Assembly (NCBI RefSeq): GCF_964355755.1
Contig: NC_092677.1
Location: 751,001-811,000 of the forward strand
Length of the DNA: 60,000 nucleotides
Source: Antedon mediterranea
Taxonomy: Eukaryota; Echinodermata; Crinoidea; Comatulida; Antedonidae
Reading direction: 5' to 3'
In this document: one piece after another, positions 36,194-47,700 of the stretch
Layout: each line of letters begins with the position of its first letter
Numbering within the stretch: the first letter of the stretch is position 1
Position numbers and translations under genes: made by a program
Notes under the pieces: model-generated
Told to the model about the DNA's origin: nothing
Databases searched by the model: none
Seen by the model: only the letters and a program-made list of their open reading frames with translations

Positions 36194-37740
36194 ACTAGAT
36201 CTGAACTCGTCACTTGAGGACGAGTTTGGTTATCCGCCCGCAACAAAACGTATCTTGCGCATTCAAGTACTTTTCAGTTGTGACTTTTCCAAAAAGTAGC
36301 CTATTCAAAATTAAAATTGCCCTTTCAGTGTAATAACCAAACAAATCCTTTTATTTCTCCGTGATGAGATTTGAACCCGGTACCTCTGATACCAAAGTCG
36401 GTTGCACTAAACATCGAACCATATGAGCACCTGCTGAAGAAAATCCGAAGAAAGAGTCCTCGTTCATTCGGTATGTCGTGAATCCCCTCGATGCAAGTTG
36501 ATTATTACATATCAAACTTAAATCATAAATTTTACGATGATGAAATCTTCACAAATTTTAAACAGTGACATTTAGCAAAGTGCATACTTTCAAGTTTTAT
36601 ATATCAACATGTAAAGAAAAAAGATAAACGTTATGTTTATTGTTTTGCTCTTTGAAAATGTTATTGTTTGTTTGATGATAAAAATTTCGAAAATTATATT
36701 TAATATGCAAATAATGTAGCCATCAAACACGTTTTAACATTCAACACTATAATAAATCAGATCTACAATTCATAGGCTGTAATAAAATAAAATAAAAAAT
36801 GGGGGTAACCTTGCATTCTGATGAACTGTATCACTTTTAAAAGTAGACATATTTTGCAACATTTTCACAATTTGTTGACGTTTTCGTGCGCAACCAGTCA
36901 TGTTTAACGTGCTCGTAGAACGCCATTTCAAGTTGAAAAGTGAATAAAATAACGTAAAATTGTTAACCTAAGTTTGAAAAACACAATTTATGTAAAAGAA
37001 AAGCTCATACGCGTTCCCTGCGCCATGCGCGCGTAAAAATGTGCGCTCCAGTGGCAATTTTTAAACCCTTAAAATGACCTGAAACGTGCTCTAATTTAAT
37101 CAGAAATTGATTTGAAGCATTTTAAAATTTCAAACGCCGTTTACGCACGCACTTTCTAATGTTACAAAATTCGGTAGGGATAAAAAAGTTAACAATTAAT
37201 GTAAAGCAAACGTGGCTGAAAATTACGTTAAAAAATATTTATCTGTTTCAAAGTTATGATCAATTTAAGATTTTCAGAAAATCGCGCGTAACTTACAATA
37301 CGCGCATCATACAGCGTCCAAAAGCTTGGCTGCACATCTTCAGTTAAATGTCTATATGTTGACCAAGTTACAACATGTTATGTTCACGCGTTGCAGAGAA
37401 ACAGCGTGTACAAATTTGGACCATTTTAAAATTTCAAACGCAATTTACGCGCAAACTTTCTAGTCTCCAAAAATGTGCTAAAGATTGAAAAAGTTAGCCA
37501 TTGATGTGAAGAAAACGTGGCTGCAAGTTACGTTAAAAAATATTTATCGGTTTCGAAGTTATGATCAATTTAAGATTTTCAGAAAATTGCGCGTAACTTA
37601 CGCTACGCGGATCTGACAGCGTCCAAAAGCTTGGCTGCACATCTTCAGTTAAATTTCTAAATGTTTACCAAGTTACAACATGTTATGTTAACACGTTGCA
37701 GAGAAACGTCGCGTACAAAAAGTGGCGGAAAGAAAGAAGA
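36194..37740 (+). mobile_element. HINE family B, copy B3
   Basis: Nearly identical to B2, which suggests a recent tandem duplication. It has a small deletion next to the tRNA-like part (TTTTATTTCTCCGTGATG). No 3' hairpin, and it abuts B4. Confidence 0.82.
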
Positions 37741-39308
37741 ACTAGATCTGAACTCGTCACTTGAGGACGAGTTTGGTTATCCGCCCGCAACAAAACATAT
37801 CTTGAGCATTCAAGTACTTTTCAGTTTTTGGCTTTTCCAAAAAAGTAGCCTATTCGAAATTAAAACTGCCTTTTCAGTGTAACAACCAAATAAATCCTTA
37901 TATTTAATTGTTTTCCCGTGACGGGACTCGATCCCGGTACCTCTGATACCAAAGTCGGTTGCACTACACATCGAGTCATATGAGCACCTGCCGAAGATAA
38001 TCCGAAGAAAGATTACTCGTTCGTTCGGTATGTCGTGAACTCCCTCGATGCAAGTTGATTATTACATATCGAACTAAATCATAATTTTTACTATGATGAA
38101 ATCTTCATAAATTTTAAACAGTGACATATTATGAAAGAGCATACTTTCAAGTTTTATATATTAACATGTGAAGAAAAAATATAACAGTTATGTCTATTGT
38201 TTTGCTCTTTGAAAATGTTATCGTTTGTTTGATGATAACAATTTCCAAAATTATATTTAATATGCAAATAGTGTAGCCAGCAAACACGTTTTAACATTAA
38301 AAATTATTATAAATCAGATCTATGATTCATAAACTGCAAGAAATAAAAATAAAAAATAGGGGTAACCTTGCATTCTGATGAACTGTATCGTTTTTAAAAG
38401 TAGACATATTTTGCAACATTTTCACAATTTTTTGACGTTTTTCTGCGCAACCAGTCATGTTTAACGTGCTCGTAGAACGCCATTTCAAGTTGAATAGTGA
38501 ATAAAATAACGTAAAATTGTTAACCAAAGATGTAAAAACATAAATCGTGTAAAAGAAATGCTCATACGCGTTCCCTGCGCCGTGCGCGCGTAAAAATGTG
38601 CGCACCAGTGGCAATTTTTTAAACGCTTAAAATGACCTGAATCGTGCTCTAATTTAATCAGAAATTAATTTCAAGCATTTTAAAACTTCAAACGTCGTTT
38701 ACGCGCTTTTTCGAATGTTACAAAATTCGTTAGGGTTAAAAAAGTTAACAATTGATGTGAAGCAAACGTGGCTGAAAATTACGTTAAAAAATATTTATCT
38801 GTTTCAAAGTTATGATCAATTTAAGATTTTCAGAAAATCGCGCGTAACTTACGATAAGCGCCTCTGACAGCGTCCAAAAGCTTGGCTGCACAATTTCAGT
38901 TAGATGTCAAAATGTTGACCAAGTTACAACATGTTATGTTAACGCGTTGCAGAGAAACAGCGTGTACAAATTTGGAGAATTTTTAAATTTCAAACGCAAT
39001 TTACGCGAAAATTTTCTAGTCTCCAAAAATTTGGTAGAGATCGAAAAAGTTAGCCATTGATGTGAAGAAAACGTGGCTGAAAACTTCGTTAAAAAATATT
39101 TATCGGTTTTGAAGTTATGACCGATTTAAGATTTTCAGAAAATCGCGCGTAACTTACGCTACGCGTATCTGACAGCGTCCAAAAGCTTGGCTGCACAACT
39201 TCAGTTAAATGTCTAAATGTTGACCAAGTTACAACGTGTTATGTTAACACGTTGAAGAGAAACGTCGCGAACAAAAGTGGCGGAAAGAAAGAAGAATAAT
39301 AAAAAAAA
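37741..39308 (+). mobile_element. HINE family B, copy B4
   Basis: More diverged than B2 and B3. It retains a near-consensus B-box (GGATCGAGTCC) and ends in a short A-run directly against A10. No 3' hairpin. Confidence 0.82.
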
Positions 39309-40727
39309 ACTAGATTTAATTCGTCACTATGACGAATTATAGGTTATATGCATTGATAATTAAAATAAAGATAATTTATTTTTAAAAGATATTTTGATTC
39401 ATTGATTTTCTCAGATTCTTTAAATAATATATAATATATGATAGGACCTTGCTAACGCGAATACAATAGCCGGTATCACAATCCGATCAAAGATCCCTCT
39501 GCGTATAATGTCATAAACCACATTTGCTGTTACATAATAATAAAGACATAAGTTATTTTTTATCTAGATTTCATTATAAATCATGTGTATAATATATACA
39601 CTAAGAAATAAATTTGAACAAACAATACGGATAATAAAAAAAAAAATTTATTTCGTTTTCCAAGGTGAGACTCGATCTCGGTACCTTGAGTGCCATAGAC
39701 ACGAGCACACACCACCGAGCCATACACAACTGACTAAAAATTGTAGAAAAATTCCTCCGTGTATTTACTATGCAGTAACCACTTTGGTGCAGATAGATTA
39801 TTACATACCGCAATGAATTATAATTTTTTACTATGATGACATCTCTAAAAATGTACAAAAATGATGCACTGTCAAACTATATACTTTTAACTTTAATATA
39901 TGAACTTTTGAAGGAAGAAAGTTAATGTTAAGTTTGTTATTTTGGCCTAAGAAAATGTCATAATTTGTTTGATTGTCGAAATGAATTTTTTTTAATTTAA
40001 TATGCAATTAATTATGGCTTAATCAACTTTTGTTCCCTTAGTTTAATAATAAATCATACATAAGATACATACACTTCAAGAAAATTAAATAAAAAATATG
40101 TGTTCCCGAGCATTCTGACGATCTATATTAATTTTAAAATTTAGCATATTTTCACCATTTTGTTAACTTACACGTGCGTAGCCTGTCACTTTTGACGTGC
40201 TCGTATAAGGCAATTACGCGTTGAAAAGTGAATAAAATATGATGATATTATTAAAGAAAGGTTGTACAACCGAAATCGGACAAAAAGAGTGCGCATTAAC
40301 GTATAACGCGCAGTGCGCGTGCAAAAATCTGCGCACTCATGGCAATTTTTTAAACGCTTAAAATTGCCTGAAACGTACTCTAATTTCATCGAAAATAAAT
40401 TTTGACAATTTTGAACATTTTAAGCGCGCGTACGCAAGCGTTATATGCGCTACGCACGTAATTGTATTGCCATATGATGAAATATGACCTGAAATTTATG
40501 AGTACCAAATTTTGTTTAATTGTGATTCATGCTTGTGAAGATATGATTACAAACGTGATTTCGTAAAATCGCGCGTAGACCGCGTAATTTTTGATTACGC
40601 ATCGTGAAAATATAACCACATCGATTCCTGGCCATAAGGAATAATACTCTGAAAAATTGACTTAGATAGATGAAACTGATATCAAGATAATTCACGGACA
40701 AAATAGTGCTAAGGAAAGAATAAATAA
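39309..40727 (+). mobile_element. HINE family A, copy A10
   Basis: Same sub-lineage as A3 and A11 (TTAAATAATATATAATATAT). Complete 5' end, no 3' hairpin, and abuts A11. Confidence 0.8.
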
Positions 40728-42254
40728 ACTAGATTTAATTCGTCACTATGACGAATTATAGGTTATATGCATTGATAATTAAAATAAAGATAATTTATTT
40801 TTAAAAGATATTTTGATTCATTGATTTTCTCAGATTCTTTAAATAATATATAATATATGATAGGACCTTGCTAACGCGAATACAATAGCCGGTATCACAA
40901 TCCGATCAAAGATCCCTCTGCGTATAATGTCATAAACCACATTTGCTGTTACATAATAATAAAGACATAAGTTATTTTTTATCTAGATTTCATTATAAAT
41001 CATGTGTATAATATATACACTAAGAAATAAATTTGAACAAACAATACGGATAATAAAAAAAAAAATTTATTTCGTTTCCCAAGGTGAGACTCGATCTCGG
41101 TACCTTGAGTGCCATAGACACGAGCACACACCACCGAGCCATACACAACTGACTAAAAATTGTAGAAAAATTCCTCCGTGTATTTACTATGCAGTAACCA
41201 CTTTGGTGCAGATAGATTATTACATACCGCAATGAATTATAATTTTTTACTATGATGACATCTCTAAAAATGTACAAAAATGATGCACTGTCAAACTATA
41301 TACTTTTAACTTTAATATATGAACTTTTGAAGGAAGAAAGTTAATGTTAAGTTTGTTATTTTGGCCTAAGAAAATGTCATAATTTGTTTGATTGTCGAAA
41401 TGAATTTTTTTAAATTTAATATGCAATTAATTATGGCTTAATCAACTTTTGTTCCCTTAGTTTAATAATAAATCATACATAAGATACATACACTTCAAGA
41501 AAATGAAATAAAAAATATGTGTTCCCGAGCATTCTGACGATCTATATTAATTTTAAAATTTAGCATATTTTCACCATTTTGTTAACTTACACGTGCGTAG
41601 CCTGTCACTTTTGACGTGCTCGTATAAGGCAATTACGCGTTGAAAAGTGAATAAAATATGATGATATTATTAAAGAAAGGTTGTACAACCGAAATCGGAC
41701 AAAAAGAGTGCGCATTAACGTATAACGCGCAGTGCGCGTGCAAAAATCTGCACACTCATGGCAATTTTTTAAACGCTTAAAATTGCCTGAAACGTACTCT
41801 AATTTCATCGAAAATAAATTTTGACAATTTTGAACATTTTAAGCGCGCGTACGCAAGCGTTATATGCGCTACGCACGTAATTGTATTGCCATATGATGAA
41901 ATATGACCTGAAATTTATGAGTACCAAATTTTGTTTAATTGTGATTCATGCTTGTGAAGATATGATTACAAACGTGATTTCGTAAAATCGCGCGTAGACC
42001 GCGTAATTTTTGATTACGCATCGTGAAAATATAACCACATCGATTCCTGGCCATAAGGAATATACTCTGAAAAATTGACTTAGATAGATGAAACTGATAT
42101 CAAGATAATTCACGGACAAAATAGTGCTAAGGAAAGAATAAATAAATAAAGATTTTGACAGAATCAAGAGGTTATATGCATGATAATGCATATAACCTAA
42201 TAAAGATTTTGACAGAATCAAGAGGTTATATGCATGATAATGCATATAACCTAA
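40728..42254 (+). mobile_element. HINE family A, copy A11, with two 3' hairpins
   Basis: Nearly identical to A10. The body is followed by AATAAATAAA and two hairpin modules at 42169-42198 and 42223-42252. This copy ends the family A array. Confidence 0.8.
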
Positions 42255-42301
42255 AAAGAAACACTACAATAACAAAGGTTATCCGCTTGAGGCGGATAAC
42301 C
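42169..42301 (+). terminator. two family A 3' hairpins and one solo family B 3' hairpin
   Basis: A-type hairpins at 42169-42198 and 42223-42252 are followed by the B-type lead-in ACACTACAATAACAAA and a B-type hairpin at 42277-42301 (GGTTATCCGC-TTGAG-GCGGATAACC, identical to that of B1). No B body accompanies it. Confidence 0.75.
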
Positions 42302-42316
42302 AATAATATAAAAAAA

Positions 42317-43314
42317 GAAACACTACAATTCCAAGGGCTTATCCGCTACATACAGTGCAGAATAGGTGAAAATAAGGGACCCAAGTTATTGACGCTTTTG
42401 GACATGATGACGTCATCACAATTTAAAAAATGGTAGATCATGCGAAAGATAATTGATTGACCTAGACAATATAACAAAATGGGAGGAAATAGAATACGGA
42501 TAAGTGGAGATGCGCTCTATTAAATTTGATGAGCTATGCGAAAGTGACAAAAATCCTATATTTTATATTCGAGTGGCCATACGATGATGTCACAATGTCC
42601 GGTTAGCCATATCGATGCATGATTTGATATCTAAAACTCATCTACTTCGAGAATCTGAAATTTTAAAAATGTTCACCACGGAGTTTAGAATCTATGATTT
42701 TTTAAAGAAAGGCATAATTTTCACGAATTTTTGAACTTTTTCATCAAAAACACGCGCAAATTGTTCAATTCGACGTGCTCGTGTGACGTGATTTTATGTC
42801 GAAATTGATTAAAAATTGATAAATCTACTAGAAAAGGCTGAAAAAACAAAAATCAAGCAAAAAAAGGATGTTTTTGCGCTACGTGCGCACGCGCGCGTAC
42901 AAAATTTGCGCACGCGTGGGAAATTTTGAAATGCTCAAAATGACATGAAACGCGTAGAAAGTTGATTAGAAATGAATTTTGCGCATTTTAAAATTTTGAC
43001 CGCGCGTGCGCGCGTAACTTTATGTAAAACATGCCATTTTTAATCCATAGAAAGTTTGCGCATGATATGACTTAAATTTTCACCAAGTTTCAATACAAAA
43101 TGACTTTTGGTTTTTAATCTATGATCAATCATTGAAATTCATAAAATCGCGCGTAACTTACGCTGCGCAACTCCGAAATCGCCGAAAAGCTTGGCTGCAC
43201 ATCTACAGTTATAGGTCAATCTTATGACAAAGTTATGCAATCTTATGTTAGCAAGAATTAGAGATACGCTGCGAACAAAATTCGGGGAAAGAAAGAAGAA
43301 TAAAGAAGATGAAA
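42317..43314 (+). mobile_element. HINE family D, copy D1, 5'-truncated and fused to half a 3' hairpin
   Basis: A B-like 3' lead-in (ACACTACAATTCCAAGG) and the left arm GCTTATCCGC run at CTACATACAG straight into the interior of a family D body (from about 42346). Both the right arm of the hairpin and the 5' end of D1 are missing. The D body continues to GGAAAGAAAGAAGAATAAAG and abuts D2. Confidence 0.7.
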
Positions 43315-44536
43315 ACTAGATTTGAACTCGTCACTACGGACGAGTTAGGTTATCCGCAGAGCAAAAGCCACGTGCACGTCACACGTTAGAATATTGCGCG
43401 CAGAAAAACATTATGCCATTGAAAAAATGTTAGTGCGCTGTCTATTTTACGTCACGTCTAAGTACGTATACACGGTATACACTATATATTGTATACGTAC
43501 TACATACAGTCAAGAATATGTGAAAATAAGTGGCCCAAGTTATTGACGCTTTTGGACATGATGAAGTCATCACAATTTTAGAAACGGTATATCATGCGAA
43601 AGATAATTGATTGATCTAGACAATACAAAAAAATGGGGGGAAATGGAATTCGGATAAGTGGAGATGCGCTCTATTAAATGTGATGAGCTATGACGAAAGA
43701 GACAAAAATCCTATATTTTATATTTGGGTGGCCATACGATGACGTCACAATGACCGATTAGCCATATCAATGAATGATTCGAGAAATACAACTCATCTAC
43801 TTCCAGAATATGTAATTTGAAAAAAGTTCACAACGTAGTTTAGAATTTATGACTGTTTAAAAAAAGGTCTAATTTTGACGATTTTTTGAAGTTTTTCATC
43901 AAAAACACGCGCAAATTATCCAATTCTACGTGCTCGTGTGACGTGATTTTAAGTCGAAATTGATTGAAAATTTATAAATTTACTAGAAAAGGCTGAAAAA
44001 ACAAAAATCAAGTAAAAAAAAGATGTTTTTGCGCTACGTGCGCACGCGCACGTAAAAAATTTGCGCACGCGTGGGAATTTTTGAAATGCTCAAAATGACA
44101 TGAAACGCATAGAAAGTTGATTAGAAATTGATTTTTCACATTTTGAAATTTTAAACGCGCGTGCGCGCGTAACTTTCTATGAAATATGCCATTTTTCATC
44201 CATAGAAAGTTTGCGCTTGATATGACTTAAATGTTCACCAAGTGTCATTACAAAATGACTTTTGGTTTTCAGTCTATGTTAAATACGCGAAATTCATAAA
44301 ATCGCGCGTAGCTTACGCTGCGCGACTCTAAAGAAAAAAAACGAGCTGTCCTGCACTTCTACAGATAGAGGTAAATCTTCTGACAAAGTTATACGATGTA
44401 ATGTTGATCAGAATTTGAGATACACGTGACACAAAATTTTGGGAAAGAAAGAAGAATAACATAGAAAAAAAAAAAAAAAAAAAAAAAAAAAAGATCCTGA
44501 CAATAACAAGAGGTTATCCGCCAAGTGCGGATAACC
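43315..44536 (+). mobile_element. HINE family D, copy D2, complete with 3' hairpin
   Basis: ACTAGA start. The 5' hairpin AACTCGTC-ACTACG-GACGAGTT is at 43325-43346, then AGGTTATCCGC (43347-43357). The body contains an AT-rich near-palindrome (ACGTATACACGGTATACACT region), ATGACGTCACAATG, and the alternating ACGCGCGTGCGCGCGTA at 44155-44171. An A-run (~44466-44492) precedes the hairpin GGTTATCCGC-CAAGT-GCGGATAACC (44512-44536). Confidence 0.85.
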
Positions 44537-44592
44537 AAAAAAGATATTTACAATAACAAGGGTTATCCGCAACTACTAAGTTGCGGATAACC
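44512..44592 (+). terminator. two stacked 3' hairpins next to the autonomous Helentron ORF
   Basis: The first has a 10-bp stem (44512-44536). The second has a 14-bp stem GGTTATCCGCAACT / AGTTGCGGATAACC with loop ACTA at 44561-44592. The lead-ins differ (CAATAACAAGAGG and CAATAACAAGGG). Coding sequence of the autonomous element begins within a few dozen bases of the second hairpin, with no family 5' hairpin in between. Confidence 0.75.
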
Positions 44593-44715
44593 AGACAACA
44601 ATCAGGTGGTGGTTCGAAACGTTTACGAAATAACAAAGGTCGTTTTGTCTAAACTAAGAAGATTGATAACAAAAAAGCACAAGGTAATGTGAATTTAAAG
44701 AATGATTGCGATACT

Positions 44716-47700
44716 ATGAAAGATATAAAGAACATGGGTAATAATGACAATTCTGAAACGAAAACTGACGAGGATTTTAAAATGGAATGTACTGTAGAAA
44801 ACGACAACACAGCGACTGACGATGCGAAAGCACAAAATAATAGCAAAATGAATGACAGAAGTAGAATAATTGATAGTAATGGTACAGATCATAAAAATCA
44901 AACATGTGCAAGTTGTGAATTTGAGGAAAATGAAGTATTGATAATTGATGACGGATGCAAAAAAGCAGTGACTGAAAAAATTAGGTCCCATACTAAACCT
45001 AAATGTGACCAACATAATATCGATGTGGATATTGAAGTTTTAACAACAATTAATTTTTCGGAAGAATTGATAATCGATGATGTACCAAAACAAAAAAATA
45101 CACGAAAAAGGCAGAAAATACAATCAATAAATGAATTACAAGTATATAATAGTAATGAGAATATAACTGTAGCACAGGGTAATTTTAATCAAGGGAATTA
45201 TAGATTTGGCTTTGCAAGTGGTAAACAGTGTGTTGCAAATAGTCTTGTAGCTATTCTTTATTCTACAAAGAGGAATGGAAATGAATTTTACACCAAAGAC
45301 CTTGATACAATATTGACTCTTGGAAACGAGTTGTACCGTTACATTCAGAAAGATTCCACTATGCACGAGGACCTTTTAATGATTTCTGAACTGCCGAAAG
45401 AATTGGATATCTTGGATAACACATTTGTAATATCTCCCAAAGAATCAGTTTTTGGCATAATAGATGGGAATCTCGAATTTATGGCTGAATATGGAGCCTT
45501 GTCATTAAACCAAGCTCTTGAACAAGAATTACATCAACATGATGCATTTTTTATGAATTTCAACAGAAGCACATTTTCTATTATCAAACGTGTAAATGGA
45601 TTTCTTATATTTGATCCACATGCAAGAGATCGATTTGGTTGTGTTAGTGAACATGGAAAGAGTATTTTAATTTACAATCCATCTTGGCAAGGTGTGTACG
45701 ATTATTGTATAAGATTAGCAAGGTCAATGAACTGTAATTTACATGAAACCGAGTTTGAACTGACTGGTGTAAATATTGAAAATAAGTCTATGATGTTATG
45801 TTCCGCTTCTGTGCTCGATGATAATTGTGAACAAAGAAACTTGGGAAACGTCGACGTTGATGAACCTAGTACGTCTTATCAGTATAAATGTAGTACAAGA
45901 TTACCAGACAAGAATATTGATTCTAACGTTAAAGGCAAAAAACATAATAAAGAAGGTCATGTCTCATCAAGTAATGGATGGCAAAGTGATAGTGATATTG
46001 AAATTGTTAATGTTCAGTATGCAGAAAGACCTGACGAGAATTTTAAATTTATTCCTACCTCAGAAGCACAAAAGAAAAACATGTGTAATAAATTAGGCAT
46101 TCATTGTGAACATACCGATATGAATTGTGGTATTAACAGAGCTAGTCAGATTGGACATCCTCTTCAAATTACAAATATTACAGGTGATGGTAATTGTTTT
46201 TATCGTGCAATTTCATACATTATTTCTGGTACTGAAGATAATCATTTACTTTTAAGAAGAGCAATTACTAATCATTTATTGGAAACTGATGACTTATTTA
46301 TTAATACATTTAGTCACGAATATAGATCAGTTAAGGAATATGTGTTTAAAAAAAGAGAAATGGATAATGGAACGTGGGCATCCAATACTGAAATAAGTGC
46401 AATGGCAAACTTGCTTAATACAGATATTTATTCATTTAATGATCAACTTTTGACGTGGCAATTGTTTTCTGCTAAAAAGCCGGGAAGAATAGATGATGTT
46501 ACAACTGACAATGGTATATATATTTTGTACACCATGAATGTGCATTTTAATGTAGTGGAATCTGTCAATGTTAGTCAAAATAATGTTCAGGAAACCACAG
46601 GAAAAGTTGATATGAACGTGACATCCCACAATAAACTGTCAAATACAGAGGCGAATTTTTCTGTAAAGAATTCTACAACAAAGAAACGAAAGCAAACGCG
46701 AAATGAAACTTGTGACACATTTGAAGATATAGAACCAAAACACAAACAGAGTAAAACTGTTGAAAGACCTTGTTCAGAAAGCAGAGTAAAAATATTGAGC
46801 AGAAAACGAAAACAATCTTATAGAATTAGAAAAGAAAGTGCTAAGAATCGACAGAGAATTAAACGGGAAAGAGAAGAAAAAAATAATTCAGAAGAAACAA
46901 ATGAAATCGGAAACAAATATCAAAGTGATCCTGTATACAGAGAAAAAAAGAAACTTAAAGTAAAAGAGGCACAAAAAATGAAATATTGTGATGATGATGA
47001 TTATAAATTCCAAAAAAGTAAAGATAACAGAAAAAGACAATACAAAATGTATAGATGTGATCCTGAATATAATGTTAAGGTACGAAATAAAGCTAGACAT
47101 AACTACAACATTAATTTGCATTACCGAACAACCAAAAAAGCCACCAATTTGTTAAATTATAAATTTAATGAAAAGTATAGGCAAAATTTGAAAGAAACAA
47201 AGAAAAATAGATACAACAATGATACAATATTTAGACATAAAACTAGACAAAACAATAATCAAAGAAATAAAGAAAAGTATCACAATGATCTAACATTTCA
47301 ACAAAACTTGAAGCAAAAATTAGCAGAGAAGTATTGTAATAATTCCAAATTCAGAGAAAATGTTACCCAAAAATTGGCAGAGAAGTATCGAAGTAATTTG
47401 AAATTTCGTCAAAACTGTAAGCAGAAATTGGCAGATAAGTATCGGAATAATTTAAAATTTCGACAAAACTGCAAGCAGAAATTGGCAGAGAAGTATCGGA
47501 ATAATTTGAAATTTCGACAAAACTGTAAGCAGAAATTGGCAGAGAAGTATCGGAGTAATTTTAAATTTAGACAAAACTGTAAGCAGAAATTGGTAGAAAA
47601 GTATCGGAGTAATTTGAAATTTAGACAAAACTGTAAAGACAAATTGGCAGAGAAGTATCGGAGTAATTTGAAATTTAGACAAAACTGTAAACAAAAATTG

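Noticed and set aside
16914-41277. Recurring open frames of about 67, 77 and 85 residues on both strands in the family A copies
   Set aside because: They recur because the DNA unit recurs. They overlap the tRNA-like segment or CpG-rich blocks, shift length with single indels, lie on opposite strands over the same bases and show no protein motif.
16579-44592. CRISPR array or bacterial repeat cassette
   Set aside because: Units are 1.1-1.6 kb, have no short regular spacers, and sit next to eukaryotic transposon genes. The short hairpins are Helentron-type termini.
44689-44715. GTG at 44689 as the start of ORF1
   Set aside because: The host is eukaryotic; the first in-frame ATG is at 44716. 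The preceding bases ATGTGA would give an immediate stop in another frame.
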